Below are positions 43,759 to 54,344 of a DNA stretch of 64,000 bases, piece after piece. A model generated the notes under the pieces. That model saw only the letters and a list, made by a program, of their open reading frames with translations, was not told the DNA's origin and ran no database searches. Source of the stretch: Zhengitettix transpicula (Eukaryota > Arthropoda > Insecta > Orthoptera > Tetrigidae); assembly GCA_037074705.1 (NCBI GenBank), contig CM073591.1, positions 6,378,087-6,442,086 on the forward strand, in the 5' to 3' direction. Position 1 is the stretch's first letter, and every line of letters begins with the position of its first letter. A program made the position numbers and the translations under genes.

Positions 43759-44475
43759 AGCCCCGTCCCGACTGCCGAGCAACGAGCCGAGCACGAGCCA
43801 GGACGAGCAACGAGCCGAGCACGAGTCAGTGCGCATGCGCCACGTGGAGCTGCGTTGCTCGTCCTGGCTCGTGCTCGGCTGCTGCACGAAACATGGAAGG
43901 AAAGTTGGGCGCGTGGACGTTGTAGTGTGGACGCTTGTATCAGAGAGTATAGTGTATTGTTTGTTGCGTTACTTAAATAGAAATGGGAAATGAAATTGAG
44001 TGGTCGCAAGAATTCAGCTAATGAGGGCGAGGCTGTCACTGGATGTTATGTCAGGTCATGAGGCAACTTGATCAGTCTCATGCTAATTACATGAAATATT
44101 ACACGAGGTTAGTTTCATTATTAATTGTTGTATCAGTTTTCTATTGAATATTCAACAAACTTTGACTGACATTGTGAAGAACCCTTTTTATTTTTTTTAA
44201 AAAAAAGTAACACGTATGTGTTTTCGGAATCTTGGCAATGGCGTAAAAGTGGCCGAAAGCTTGAACACATCCAGTAATTACTCCCGTGGATGTTAGTGAT
44301 GGAGGTGTTGCTGTGTCTCTGAGCCACATGTAGCTTAGAGCTTAGTTGTAGCAATGAGTCTCGTAGCTGTGTGACGACGCTGCATGTGGAGCATGTCTTC
44401 ACGATGCTCGTGCTCGTCCTTGCTCTGCTCGTGCTCGCACAGGCTCGGCTCGTTGCTCGGCGTCTGGACGGGGCT
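43759..44475. mobile_element. Rep-H TIR element, copy 2
   Basis: Left end AGCCCCGTCCCGACTGCCGA, right end CTCGTTGCTCGGCGTCTGGA and CGGGGCT followed by TAA. The left flank is TGA rather than TAA. The interior matches copy 1, including ATGGAAGGAAAGTTGGGCGC and the ATTACTCCCGTGGATGTTAG block. The left TIR region contains an extra partial duplication. Confidence 0.77.
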
Positions 44476-44680
44476 TAAGGGGTTGAAACAGAGAACAGGG
44501 ATAGGAACACTACCAATCTCGTAGTTGAGTCTCGTATTTGTTGAATATCAAAGCATTTGGTTGCCGACGCTGTATGTGGAGCGTGACTTCACGATGCTCG
44601 TGCTCGTCCTTGCTCTGCTCGTGCTCGTGTCTCTGCGGTGGTCGAGGCTCGGCTCGTGCTCGGCGCCTCGACGGGGCTTA
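44395..44680 (+). repeat. 190-bp tandem duplication of the Rep-H right end, second locus
   Basis: CGATGCTCGTGCTCGTCCTT at 44402 and 44592, 190 bp apart, with the same external flank sequence as at 32.2-32.7 kb. Confidence 0.88.
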
Positions 44681-44684
44681 AGGG

Positions 44685-44900
44685 GTTGAAATTATACTCA
44701 GAAGACATGGGGACGAACACTACCAATCTTTTTGACCGCTAAATATATTTATCCGACATAAACATCGCCCGTTTGAATAATTCCACCCCCGCTCCTCCTG
44801 GGGTGGTTGTAGACGTGTCCCACTCACCCCCCACACAGAGTTTGTTTCCCGGTCGCAAGGGAACACGTGTACGAAACTTCGTGGAAGTTCCTCCTCGGGT
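44685..44900 (+). repeat. Rep-B fragment, 3' half
   Basis: ATCCGACATAAACATCGCCC, GGGGTGGTTGTAGACGTGTC, GTTTGTTTCCCGGTCGCAAG and ACACGTGTACGAAACTTCGT. Confidence 0.72.
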
Positions 44901-45139
44901 GTAGATTCTTGTTATGTTCCATTTCCGTCTCTCTGATGGTCTAGGTTTTTCCCCAACGTCGAAGGTGACGTCACTACGCCGGAGTCCGTCTCCCTGCTGC
45001 TCCTCAAACTTGGACTCAGCTTCAACTCGCCTCCATATCCCGGAGAATCTCTAAACCATCATCAATCCTTGACGTCTCTTCTTCTTGGACGTCAACACTG
45101 AACGTCATCTCCTACTTTCCTTGTAATAAGAGCAGTGAC
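44901..45139. other. Spacer without recognised feature
   Basis: No gene or repeat recognised. Confidence 0.3.
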
Positions 45140-45265
45140 TGAACTTACTCTTACAAAGGGGCGTTACAAACGAAAACAACGCGAATACAACCGAGATTGC
45201 AGTGAAATCCACGCGGGATTATGGACGTCGCTGAAATATTTATGATATCAGAGGGGATGGAAATC
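45140..45265 (-). repeat. Rep-B fragment
   Basis: GGGGCGTTACAAACGAAAAC, AACCGAGATTGCAGTG and GATTATGGACGTCGCTGA. Confidence 0.65.
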
Positions 45266-45279
45266 TTCGAACATGATTT

Positions 45280-45672
45280 TTTTGGGGGGTAACAGGCTAC
45301 ATGAGGGTAATCCACATGGTGGCAACTCCCCTTTAATAGCATAGGAAGAGATTTGAAAGGGGGAATGCGGAAGGGTAAAGGAAGGTAGCCAAGGGTTTAC
45401 TAGGGGCCCCCGGGGCTATGGTTTAAGGATCCTACCCGGCAATTCGCCTAGAAGAAAATCCCTAGAAAAACCAGCATCAGGTAGGTCGGGCATTGGGTAC
45501 TTGTCCCACGCCCTTCCCTGGATGGCGGGATAGGAGTTTGCTGTGGGGACGCAGCATTCCCTTCTCCGTGGCTCGACCAGTTTAGGAGGCAGCTGGCCGA
45601 CTGTTCCAATGGGATCACCGAACAACTCTTACCGTATGCCCAAGGTCTGCGACCCCGCAACATACACGTGAC
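45280..45672 (-). repeat. Rep-A retroposon, 5'-truncated copy
   Basis: T run then GGTAACAGGCTACATGAGGG (tail) to GCGACCCCGCAACATACACG. Missing the last quarter on the sense 5' side. Inserted beside a Rep-B fragment. Confidence 0.85.
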
Positions 45673-46380
45673 ATGTAACAATTTGTTGCGACGTGAACAG
45701 GCAAGGGTCAGGTTTCCTTGAACTTGGAGGCAGCACCTGCGCGGGCCAGAATGAGGAAGCTGAGGGGGGGAACAGGTTCTGGCCAAGGATGGATTCCTCC
45801 AAACTGCCCGCTTGAGAGATTGCTCAAGCAGCAAGGCGTTGTTGCTGAGCGCGGGGAAAGTAGATGCTATCCACTACAGTGGGATCTCAGCTCCACATCT
45901 TCACCCGTATACAAAGATATCAAACTGCAGTCGGCCATATTGGGCCTAAGCCGAGAACGTTAACTGCTACGAAGACAGCGGAATGAAAGGCGGGGCTGGA
46001 ACCAACGTCAGTTCGGAAGCAACGCTGACACGTTTCAGCTACAGTCCGTCTTCATCAGGACATTGAACTGCGCTTCAAGACGTCTCCAACCCCGTCCTCT
46101 CATCTCAAGTCACTTTGTTGGTGTCAACTGCTCAGTTTCCTTCTTTCCACATATCTTTCGGCCTCAATTTTTGGACTTGAGCAGACAATTTTTGTATTAA
46201 TTTCATATTATCCTATTTCAGTTTCAAAAGCCCTAGTAAACAAGCCTGTATTCTTTACTTTATCCAATTCTATTCGTACGAATTTCCCAAAATAACAGCA
46301 GCGCTACTTATGCAATTACCATTTTGTAACGCCGTAGACCACGCGGCAAAGCGGTGTCACAGTCGGGTTTCTCTCTATGA
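45673..46380. other. Spacer with a hammerhead-like motif on the minus strand
   Basis: At 46058-46032 the minus strand reads CTGATGA, a 15-base insert, GAAAC. The core bases match, but stem II is weak (two pairs). The rest has no recognised gene. Confidence 0.35.
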
Positions 46381-47360
46381 CGTTAGAGAGAGAGAGAGAG
46401 GGAGAGGGAGTGAGAGAGGCCGGTGGCATCGCGATCGCTGTAGATCCGGTCCACCTCCGCGTACAGGATCCGGACACAATCACACCGGGAACGGAAGCAG
46501 ATCGTCGTCCGGAAGTGACACGATGGAGTCACACGCGCGGAACGCAAAATGGCGACATCTTGCGGCCGCGAACTGTTTCAAAACTTCTTTTAATAGAAAA
46601 TTTTAGAGAAAAAGATTTATCGGACTTAAATTAACGTTTCAAATACATGTGTGTGTGTGTATTGAGGGTGAACGATGTTGTAGCTGGAAACAAAAGACAG
46701 TTGTTAATCGGCGACAGTTACGATGGGAAGGACTAACAGGAGACTTGCCGACATCAGCCAGAATGGGGCCGTTGTTAACCGCAGCAGGTTGCAAGAGAAG
46801 AAAAGACTCTAACATCATGTATAGTAATGTCTAGGCACGTTTACGTAGTTAAGTTGTCACAGGCGCCACGTGCGGCCGCCATTTGCCACAAACATCGGCG
46901 TGAGGAAACAAGATGGCCGCACTCGCGGCTTTCAGAGTTTCTGCGGGCCGTGGTGATCGCCCGACCACGTGCCACGTCCTGATTACAATGTACAAGAGAA
47001 CGAGAACAGTTGAACTAATATCTCTGCAGAAAATCCTTGAAGGAAACACGCAAACAATATTGTTTGTAAATGATGTTTAACAACGTCCTTACGTCTCCAA
47101 GATGGCGGATTCATTGTCATCTGAACAAACTAGGCTACGTTCTTACTAGATTCTCGTTGGTGTTAAGTGACTCCCTTTTCAAAAACTATGGGGAACTTAA
47201 CTTAAGTTTGTTACAATAATTTGGAAAATACCTGAAGGGGATACGGAACGTGCATCGAAACGTCGTCACGCTATAAAGGAAATAATGGAATTGTCTCTGT
47301 GAGGTTATTAAATCACCTTTAATAACGCAGTGCATGACAACTGTCAGAGAGTTTCAGTGG
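46381..47360. other. Spacer with GA run
   Basis: GA-rich run at 46385-46420, TG run at 46648-46660 and several AAGATGGC words. A CTGAAGG...GAAACGTC motif at 47231-47262 is a further Rep-P-like remnant. No gene was recognised. Confidence 0.35.
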
Positions 47361-47365
47361 ATTAT

Positions 47366-49360
47366 CAACAGTAAATAATAACACTTGAGGGTGATGAAGT
47401 GACGTAATCCTCTGCTCTACGGAGACAACGTGACCAGGGATCCTCAGGCGCCTGTAGTGACGTCGACAACAGGACACAGGTTGTGACGTCAGATCCAATA
47501 CCACGTGACAGCGCAGTGACGTGACAACACCTGCAGGTAGTGTCGCAGACGTTAAATCAAGTGAAAGAGCGTGACGGCAGAGCCTTTACGGTGTGACAAC
47601 GCAGTGACGTGACGTGACGTGACAGCAGAACGTCTCTGGCACACGTTGGTACACTGCTTGGACGTGACGTTGAATCAACGTGACAGTGCGTGACGTGACG
47701 TGCCGTGGTGATAGCTGAGCGACTCTGGACAACACCTGCAGGTAGCGTCGCAGACGGTCAATCCCGTGACAGAGCGTGACGTCAGAGCTTGTGCCGTGAC
47801 AGCGCAGTAACGTGACAACATTAGCAGCGTCATAGACGATAAATCACGTGACAGAGCGTGTGATCAGAGCTTGTACCGCGTGACAGCGCAGGTACGTGGC
47901 GTGCCGTGACAGCGCAGTAACGTGACAACATTGGCAGCGTCTTGGTCGATAAATCACGTGACAGAGCGTGACGTCAGAGCTTGTGCCGTGACAGCGCAGT
48001 AACGTGACAACATTAGCAGCGTCATAGACGATAAATCACGTGACAGAGCGTGTGGTCAGAGCTTGTACCGCGTGACAGCGCAGGTACGTGGCGTGCCGTG
48101 ACAGCGCAGTAACGTGACAACATTGGCAGCGTCGCAGACGTTAAATCACGCGACATAGCGTGACGTCAGACCCTGTACCGCGTGACAGCGCAGCGTAGTG
48201 ACGTGACGTGACAGCAGAGCGTCTCTGGCACACGTTGGCACACTGCTTGGACGTTACGTTGAATCAACGTGACAGTGCGTGACGTGACGTGCCGTGGTTA
48301 TAACTGAGCGGCTCTGGACAACACCTGCTGGTACCGTCGCATACGTTGAATCACGTGACAGAGCATGACGGCAGAGCCTGTACCGCGTGATAGCGCGGTG
48401 ACGTTACGACCCGTGATAGCAGAGCGTCTCTGGACAACCTTTTGCACGCAGCGTCGCAGACGTTGAATCACGTGACAGAGCTTGACGTAAGAGGCTTTAC
48501 CACGTGACAGAGCGAGACGTGGCGTGACGTCAGTGCCTTTATCACGTGACAGCGCTGTGACGTAACAACATCGGCAGGCAGCGTCACAGACGGTAAATCA
48601 CGTGACAGAGCGTGACGTCAGAGCCTGTACCGAGTGACACCGCAGCGTAGTGACGTGACGTGACAGCATAGCGTCTCTGGCACACGTTGGCCTACTGCTT
48701 GGACGTGCCGTTGAATCAACGTGACAGTGCGTGACGTGACGTGACGTGCCGTGGTGATATCTGAGCGACTCTGGTCAACACCTGCAGGCAGCGTCGCAGA
48801 CGGTAAATCACGTGACAGACCGTGATGTCAGAGATTGTACCGCGTGACAGCGCAGTTAAGAGGCGTGCCGTGACAGCGCAGTAACGTGACAACATTGGCA
48901 GCGTCACAGACGATAAATCACGTGCCATAGCGTGACGTCAGAGCTTGTACCGCGTGACAGCGCAACGTAGTGACGTGACGTGACAGCAGAGTGTCTCTGG
49001 CACACGTTGGCCTACTGTTTGGATGGTCTGTTGAATCAACGTGACAGTGCGTGACGTGCCGTGGTGATATCTGAGCGACTCTGGACAACACCTGCAGGTA
49101 GCGTCGCATACAATCACGTGACAGCGCAGTTACGTGGCGTGCCGGGACAGCGCAGTAACGTGACAACATTGGCTGCTTCGCAGACGTTAAATCACGTGAC
49201 ATAGCGTGACGTCAGATCCTGTACCGCGTGACAGCGTGTCGTCCCGTGATAGCAGGGCGTCTCTGGTGCCCCACACAAGACACGTGTTGGGACGTGACGT
49301 TGACTTAACGCCATCTTGTCCGTGCTTTTGTTTCGCAACGACGAGCGGCGGCCATCTTGA
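47366..49360 (+). repeat. CACGTGAC satellite, forward arm
   Basis: The leading edge (CAACAGTAAATAATAACACT to GGGATCCTCAGGCGCCTGTA) matches 10152-10255. Then follow irregular units of about 80-150 bp built from CACGTGACAGAGCGTGACGT, AACGTGACAACATTGGCAGC, GTCTCTGGCACACGTTGG and GTTGAATCAACGTGACAGTG. The ACACGTTGG block recurs at about 47640, 48232, 48681 and 49003. Ends in CCATCTTGTCCGTGCTTTTG and GAGCGGCGGCCATCTTGA. Confidence 0.9.
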
Positions 49361-49580
49361 CGTGGGGCCCCATGCGACGACGGCGTCACGTTTCAGCCGC
49401 GATGCTTATCGTCCTGAGCTGAGATACAGATCGTCTTGAGTGCGCTTTAATTACCTTCGTTTGTTTTTTGTGACATCTGTGAACGTTTCTGCGGGGGAAA
49501 AACGATTAAATACGGTTGAAAGGGAAAACAGGAAACCACTAAAACCTACAAAGATGTACGTAAATAAATACCGACGCGAC

Positions 49581-49612
<32 letters not shown>

Positions 49613-49804
49613 TATGACGCCCTGTAAGCGGCCCTGAAGTTTTCATTCTCAATACACCTTGGGAATTTGTTAAAAACAATAATGTAAAATAATTGCAAGT
49701 AAATAGAGGCTTGTTGATTTTATGTGAATATTACAATATATAAGAAAATATACAACTAGCAAAGAGACAAAATTAAAAAAGTAATAAATATATAGAAATA
49801 CTGA

Positions 49805-49840
<36 letters not shown>

Positions 49841-49851
49841 TGATCTCTCAA
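49361..49851. other. Spacer between inverted satellite arms
   Basis: About 490 bp, AT-rich in its second half, with CATA repeats near 49583-49605 and a TA run at 49806-49836. No gene was recognised. Confidence 0.5.
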
Positions 49852-50625
49852 GATGGCCGCCGCTCGTCGTTGCGAAACAAAAGCATGGACAAGATGGCGT
49901 CAAGTCAACGTCACGTTCCAACCCTTGTCTTGTGTGGGGCACCAGAGACGCTCTGCTATCACGGGACGTCACGTCATTGCGCTGTCACGCGGTACAGGCT
50001 CTGACGTCACGCTCTGTCACGTGACTTAACGTCTACGACGCTGCCTGCCAAAGTTGTGCAGAGACGCTCTGCTATCACCATGGCATGTCACTACGCTCCG
50101 CTGTCACGCGTTACAGGCTCTGACGTCACGCTCTGACACGGGATTTAACGTCTGCGACGCTGCCTGCAAACGTTGTCCAGAGACGCTCTGCTATCACGGG
50201 ACGTCACGTCATTGCGCTGTCACGCGGTACAGGCTCTGACGTCACGCTCTGTCACGTGACTTAACGTCTACGACGCTGCCTGCCAAAGTTGTGCAGAGAC
50301 GCTCTGCTATCACCATGGCATGTCACTACGCTCCGCTGTCACGCGTTACAGGCTCTGACGTCACGCTCTGACACGGGATTTATCGTCTGCGACGCTACCA
50401 ATGTTGTCACGTTACTGCGCTGTCACGGCACGCCACGTAACTGCGCTGTCACGCGGTACAATCTCTGACGTCACGCTCTGTCACGTGATTTAACGTCTGC
50501 GACGCTGCCTGCAGGTGTTGTCCAGAGTCGCTCAGCTATCACTACGGCACGTCACGTCACGCACTGTCACGTTGATTCAACGTCACGTCCAAGCAGTGTG
50601 CCAACATGTGCCAGAGACGCTTTTA
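49852..50625 (-). repeat. CACGTGAC satellite, inverted arm
   Basis: Starts AAGATGGCCGCCGCTCGTCG, the reverse complement of 49330-49360, and continues with inverted versions of the forward-arm units. A block of about 240 bp beginning ACGCTCTGCTATCACGGGAC is itself repeated at about 49950 and 50185. Ends CCAAGCAGTGTGCCAACATG. Confidence 0.9.
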
Positions 50626-50639
50626 TATAAAAATATCTG

Positions 50640-51010
50640 GGGTTTTCCCGGGTTCTCGTAATTAAACACAGCGACATCCATAACACCCTCTCGCAGATTC
50701 GACTCCAATCTCGGTTGTTGACGCGTTATTTTCTGTGTAACGCGCCTCCACCTCCACCTCTAAGGTTGCTGCCCTCCCATGTCAGGAAAATGCGGGAGAG
50801 TTTAAATTATACACAAACAACATCGGGAGAAACACTATCAATCTCATTGACCCTTATATATATCGGCCATTGAAGCGTGTTTCTTCTCCCGTCCCTGGGC
50901 TCGGTAGACGTGTCGCACCCCCGCACAGTGTTTGTTTTCGGTTGGAGAGGACCACGTGTACGATATTTGGTCGACATTTTCTCCACGGGGTTGAAGGCTA
51001 TTTTTTTGAT
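50640..51010 (+). repeat. Rep-B repeat, one-block copy
   Basis: TTTTCCCGGGTTCTCG, AGCGACATCCATAACACC, CATCGGGAGAAACACTATCA, ATATCGGCCATTGAAGCG and ACGTGTCGCACCCCCGCACA in order. Confidence 0.78.
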
Positions 51011-51146
51011 TACAAGATTAGATTCAAGAACGTAGAGAGACAACATGCACGAGGCCGCGGTTAAACTGAAATAAAATATCAGGGTTGGAAAGGAAAACCT
51101 CGACCGCCGGACCAGGAAAGGAACCCCGGGGAATTGTAGGAGAGGA

Positions 51147-51185
51147 GCGACGGGGGTAGCTCAGGTGGTAGAGCGACCGCTCGAC
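51147..51185 (+). repeat. tRNA-like 5' half (A box only)
   Basis: GGGGGTAGCTCAGGTGGTAG then AGCGACCGCTCG matches the D-arm/A-box half of tRNA-Ala-type genes. No anticodon arm, B box or acceptor partner follows, so it is a tRNA fragment or SINE head, not a functional tRNA. Confidence 0.35.
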
Positions 51186-52584
51186 TACTGTTGTCTACTT
51201 CCTCATCTTGAGGTTCCACTTACGTCATGAGTTTTCTCCCTGACCTCCCTTTCCGTTGGTAACGAGGACGCAATATTCCACGCTTGGAGAAGAAGAATAG
51301 GGTCGTAAAGTCGTCGACAAGGACCGGAGTTGCCAAACCTTGCGTGGGATCGCCCCCGCAGTCGGCCATTATACAACAGGCGAATCACGCCACTCGCGTC
51401 TGTGTCTGAAAAATTAAAAACGCGACACCTGAGGACGAGTACAGAAACTTTTGTACGGGGGGCCACGACGACGCCATGTCTTAAGAGAACTTGTTCCTTC
51501 ATCAACTGGGTCGTATTTGTTTAAGATGTGAGATTAAACGCTGGACGTAGAATGTGACGGCACCTGCACAGCGCCTGCGCTCCACAGCCGGCGCTTCTCT
51601 ACCACGTGACCCTGGTTTCATCATCAACTTACACTTGTAAATGAATTTTGCCCCGCCGTGTCCCGTGAAAGCTTTGTTGCTTTCCTCAGGTCTTAGGTGA
51701 CGAGCTCTTCCAGAGACAGACACAACACAAAACTAAAGACTTAAACTAGAAAGGCTCAAATAAGTTAGGGGTCGCAGCTACCGTCGCTGTATTCAGGTCG
51801 TAGATTACCAGCAGCGAACATAGTCAAGGAAACAAGTCAACGTCTACAATCTCTGCAAGGGACATGAATGAGGAGCTTCTGATGACCTCTCAGTCTGTCC
51901 TATGAAGCAGCAATCACGGAGAGGTTTAGTAACTACGAAACTTACAGCGACGGTGGTACCTGGCATCCGTCGTTGTTAACATAACTTCTTTGCTTCTCAC
52001 ATTAATATCTTTGCTCCACATTTTTTTCTCACTTGCACTGCGCCTGAAGAAAGAGTCAAACGTTGCAGAAACGCTGCTTGGTGCACTTATCACCTCATGT
52101 CGGCTGCTTCGTGGTAACGTCGATGCTTAATCTGCGTCCACGTGGCAACGCTGGAGGGTTAAAAGGACGGTCCTTATTAAAACAACCGTAAAGTATAATT
52201 TTTTTTTAAAAAAAATGAAGGATCTGAAATAGTGAACTGGAGGGTTAGAAACTAAGACACTGGACAGTTAGGCTGAAAGGTAAGCACTGTGAGGAGTTGC
52301 TGCATCCCGAACGTTGGCGAGCCCTCTTTCACCGCCCTACAAAGTGTCCTTCAGCAGCGTGTCCTTACGACCTTACTTGCGGATGTTCCCCACAGCTCAG
52401 GGCACTCTACAACAAACACGCCTGTCAAGTGCAGCAACAGCCATCTTGTAGGCCTTATGCTATTATGACAGCCCCTCACACCAGTGGCAACGCACAATGT
52501 CAGGATTTGGTGCAGTGTGCCGAGTATCCCGTATACTGACGTGCCCTCCTTTACGTAGTCAACAGCCGCCCCACGTCGCAAGAC
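51186..52584. other. Spacer without recognised gene
   Basis: Mixed composition. A hammerhead-like remnant (CTGAAGA...GAAACGC) occurs at 52044-52074. Open frames are short and overlapping. Confidence 0.35.
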
Positions 52585-52720
52585 ATGCCTGATGCAGGTT
52601 TTACTAGGGATTTGCGACTTGCCACGGTTAGGATCCTAAGCCTACAGTCTGCCTTGGTGTCAGCTCCGCATCCCCACTTTCGATTCCGTACCTGTGCTAT
52701 TCAAGGCGAGTTGCCACCTG
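52585..52720 (+). repeat. Rep-A, degenerate fragment
   Basis: GCCTGATGCAGGTTTTACTA, GGTTAGGATCCTAAGCC and GCTATTCAAGGCGAGTTGCC are diverged Rep-A landmarks in order. Confidence 0.68.
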
Positions 52721-53125
52721 ACACCGGCAGAACCGAAATCGCCAACGTTTTTACCTATTGTAATGTAAATGACGCAACGTTGGTGCGGAACCTTGTAGCG
52801 ACGTCCTTGGGATGGCGGGCGTGTCTAAATTACAGGCTGGCCGAAACATGCAACATATGTGCACGCACGCTGAGCTACGTGCTCGTTGCAGGAAGTTCCC
52901 ACAGGTTCCTCCTCCTCCTGACACGGACGTGGAGCTCTCAACCCCTTACGTCACGGCCACGTCAGCACACCGGCGGCCATCTTGCTGTGTTTATCTCTAG
53001 ACAATTACAAGTTACGGACATCTTCCAGAGAAAACCCACGTGGCGGCGGCGGCGGCCATTTTGTGTGCCTCTGTCTATTTACTTATGACCGGTGACGTCA
53101 TAGACGCTTCTCAGTCGTTATCTCT
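52721..53125. other. Spacer without recognised gene
   Basis: A 167-residue open frame (52585-53088) begins inside the Rep-A fragment. A GGC run and GCGGCCATTTTG words occur near 53045. No domain was recognised. Confidence 0.3.
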
Positions 53126-53190
53126 CCATTGGAACAGTCGGTCAGCTGCCTCCAAGTCCGACCGAGGCATGGAGAAGGGAACAGCGTGAC
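53126..53190 (+). repeat. Rep-A fragment
   Basis: CATTGGAACAGTCGGTCAGC then TGGAGAAGGGAACAGCG: the central Rep-A block only. Confidence 0.65.
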
Positions 53191-53239
53191 GTCACGCTCG
53201 TCCAGAGCAAAGGCCGTGGGACAAGGAGCGTTGCTGAGC

Positions 53240-53520
53240 GAACACCGCGGATCCCCGGGGACTTACCCCACGTTGGGCGCCATCGCGTCTCACTCCTCTC
53301 TGTTTTATTACAATTTCCAGCTGAATTTCTTCTTCTGCCGGCGTCAACGATTCGATAACAAGAAAATCTTCACAGCAGCCAGCCACAACGCTCCATTGTT
53401 TATTTCAAAGAACGTAATCAGCGAACATTACAAACTGATTCTAACGACTTTGATCGTATCACAGAACTATCTAACGTGTCACACAATGGCGCCGAACTTT
53501 TGGGGGGCTGAAATGTTCTT
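53240..53520 (-). mobile_element. LTR retrotransposon remnant: LTR 3' part plus primer-binding site
   Basis: On the minus strand TGGCGCCCAACGTGGGG (about 53285-53269) is a tRNA-Lys-type primer-binding site. Upstream on that strand are an AATAAA signal about 25-30 bases before it and AT-rich sequence resembling an LTR R-U5 region. The expected CA terminus just before the site is not intact, and no gag or pol follows. It is a fragment; the superfamily cannot be fixed. Confidence 0.5.
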
Positions 53521-54340
53521 GAAACTTACAAACCACTGGAATACGGCGCCAGTATCGTAGTAGTAGCCCCTTGCTGTCCACTTCCGCATCCCCTCTTTCA
53601 AATCCCAGCGAACGCTCTTGTAAGTATCAGTCACGTTGATGGCCCCGAGCTGGAGGGTTACTATGTACAATGTTAAACATCAGCTCTATTAGTCAGGATC
53701 CTTTTAATTACCACATTTAAAACGTAATAAACATCAAACACGACGTTTCGTCCCAAGATGAGGACATCTTCGATTATATTAAGATGTGCTAAACTCCCAG
53801 GTACGCGTGGTCTGTGTCGTTGCCACGGCCTCTGAAGCACCTGGCGAAAGCAACAAGGGTTGCAGGTTGCGTGACTGTCCAGCTATTCTGCTCCTTGCCC
53901 GTATGAGTGTTTATAAGATGAGCAGGTGAACGCGTTCAATGAGAGTCGCCGGCGAAACCCCGTAATATTCCGGTTTTCCGGCACGGGGAAAAAAAAAAAT
54001 TATAAATAAAGAATAGACAGGGAAGTGCTTAAGGGGGATGAACGCCAGGAGGCAGCGACGCTGAAGTTGTTATTGGGACATAACCTAAAACTTCTCCGGC
54101 TGAGGGACATGAGGCGATAAATATCCCCGTGGCCTCGCTCCTGACACGGTGACTTTGCCCTGCGCTCGCGGACACTTGCGTAAGTCGACTAAACGCAGCA
54201 CAAAAACGGAAAGAAAAACGGAAAGAGCGAGACAGAACAACGACACTCAAACACAAACAAAGAGACTTAAAATTCACAGGGAAAGAAAACTAGTAGCCTA
54301 GAGACGCGACCAGAGGCTCACAGCGGCCATTTTACATCCC
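53521..54340. other. Spacer with a hammerhead-like remnant
   Basis: On the minus strand near 53772-53742, GTCC...GGGAC precedes GAAACGTCG with a degenerate CTGA side. No gene was recognised. Confidence 0.35.
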
Positions 54341-54344
54341 CATC

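Noticed and set aside
46031..46058. Active hammerhead ribozyme on the minus strand
   Set aside because: Core words are present, but stem II has only two pairs and stems I and III are not evident; treated as a remnant.
51147..51230. Functional tRNA gene
   Set aside because: Only the A-box half matches. There is no foldable anticodon arm, B box or acceptor stem.
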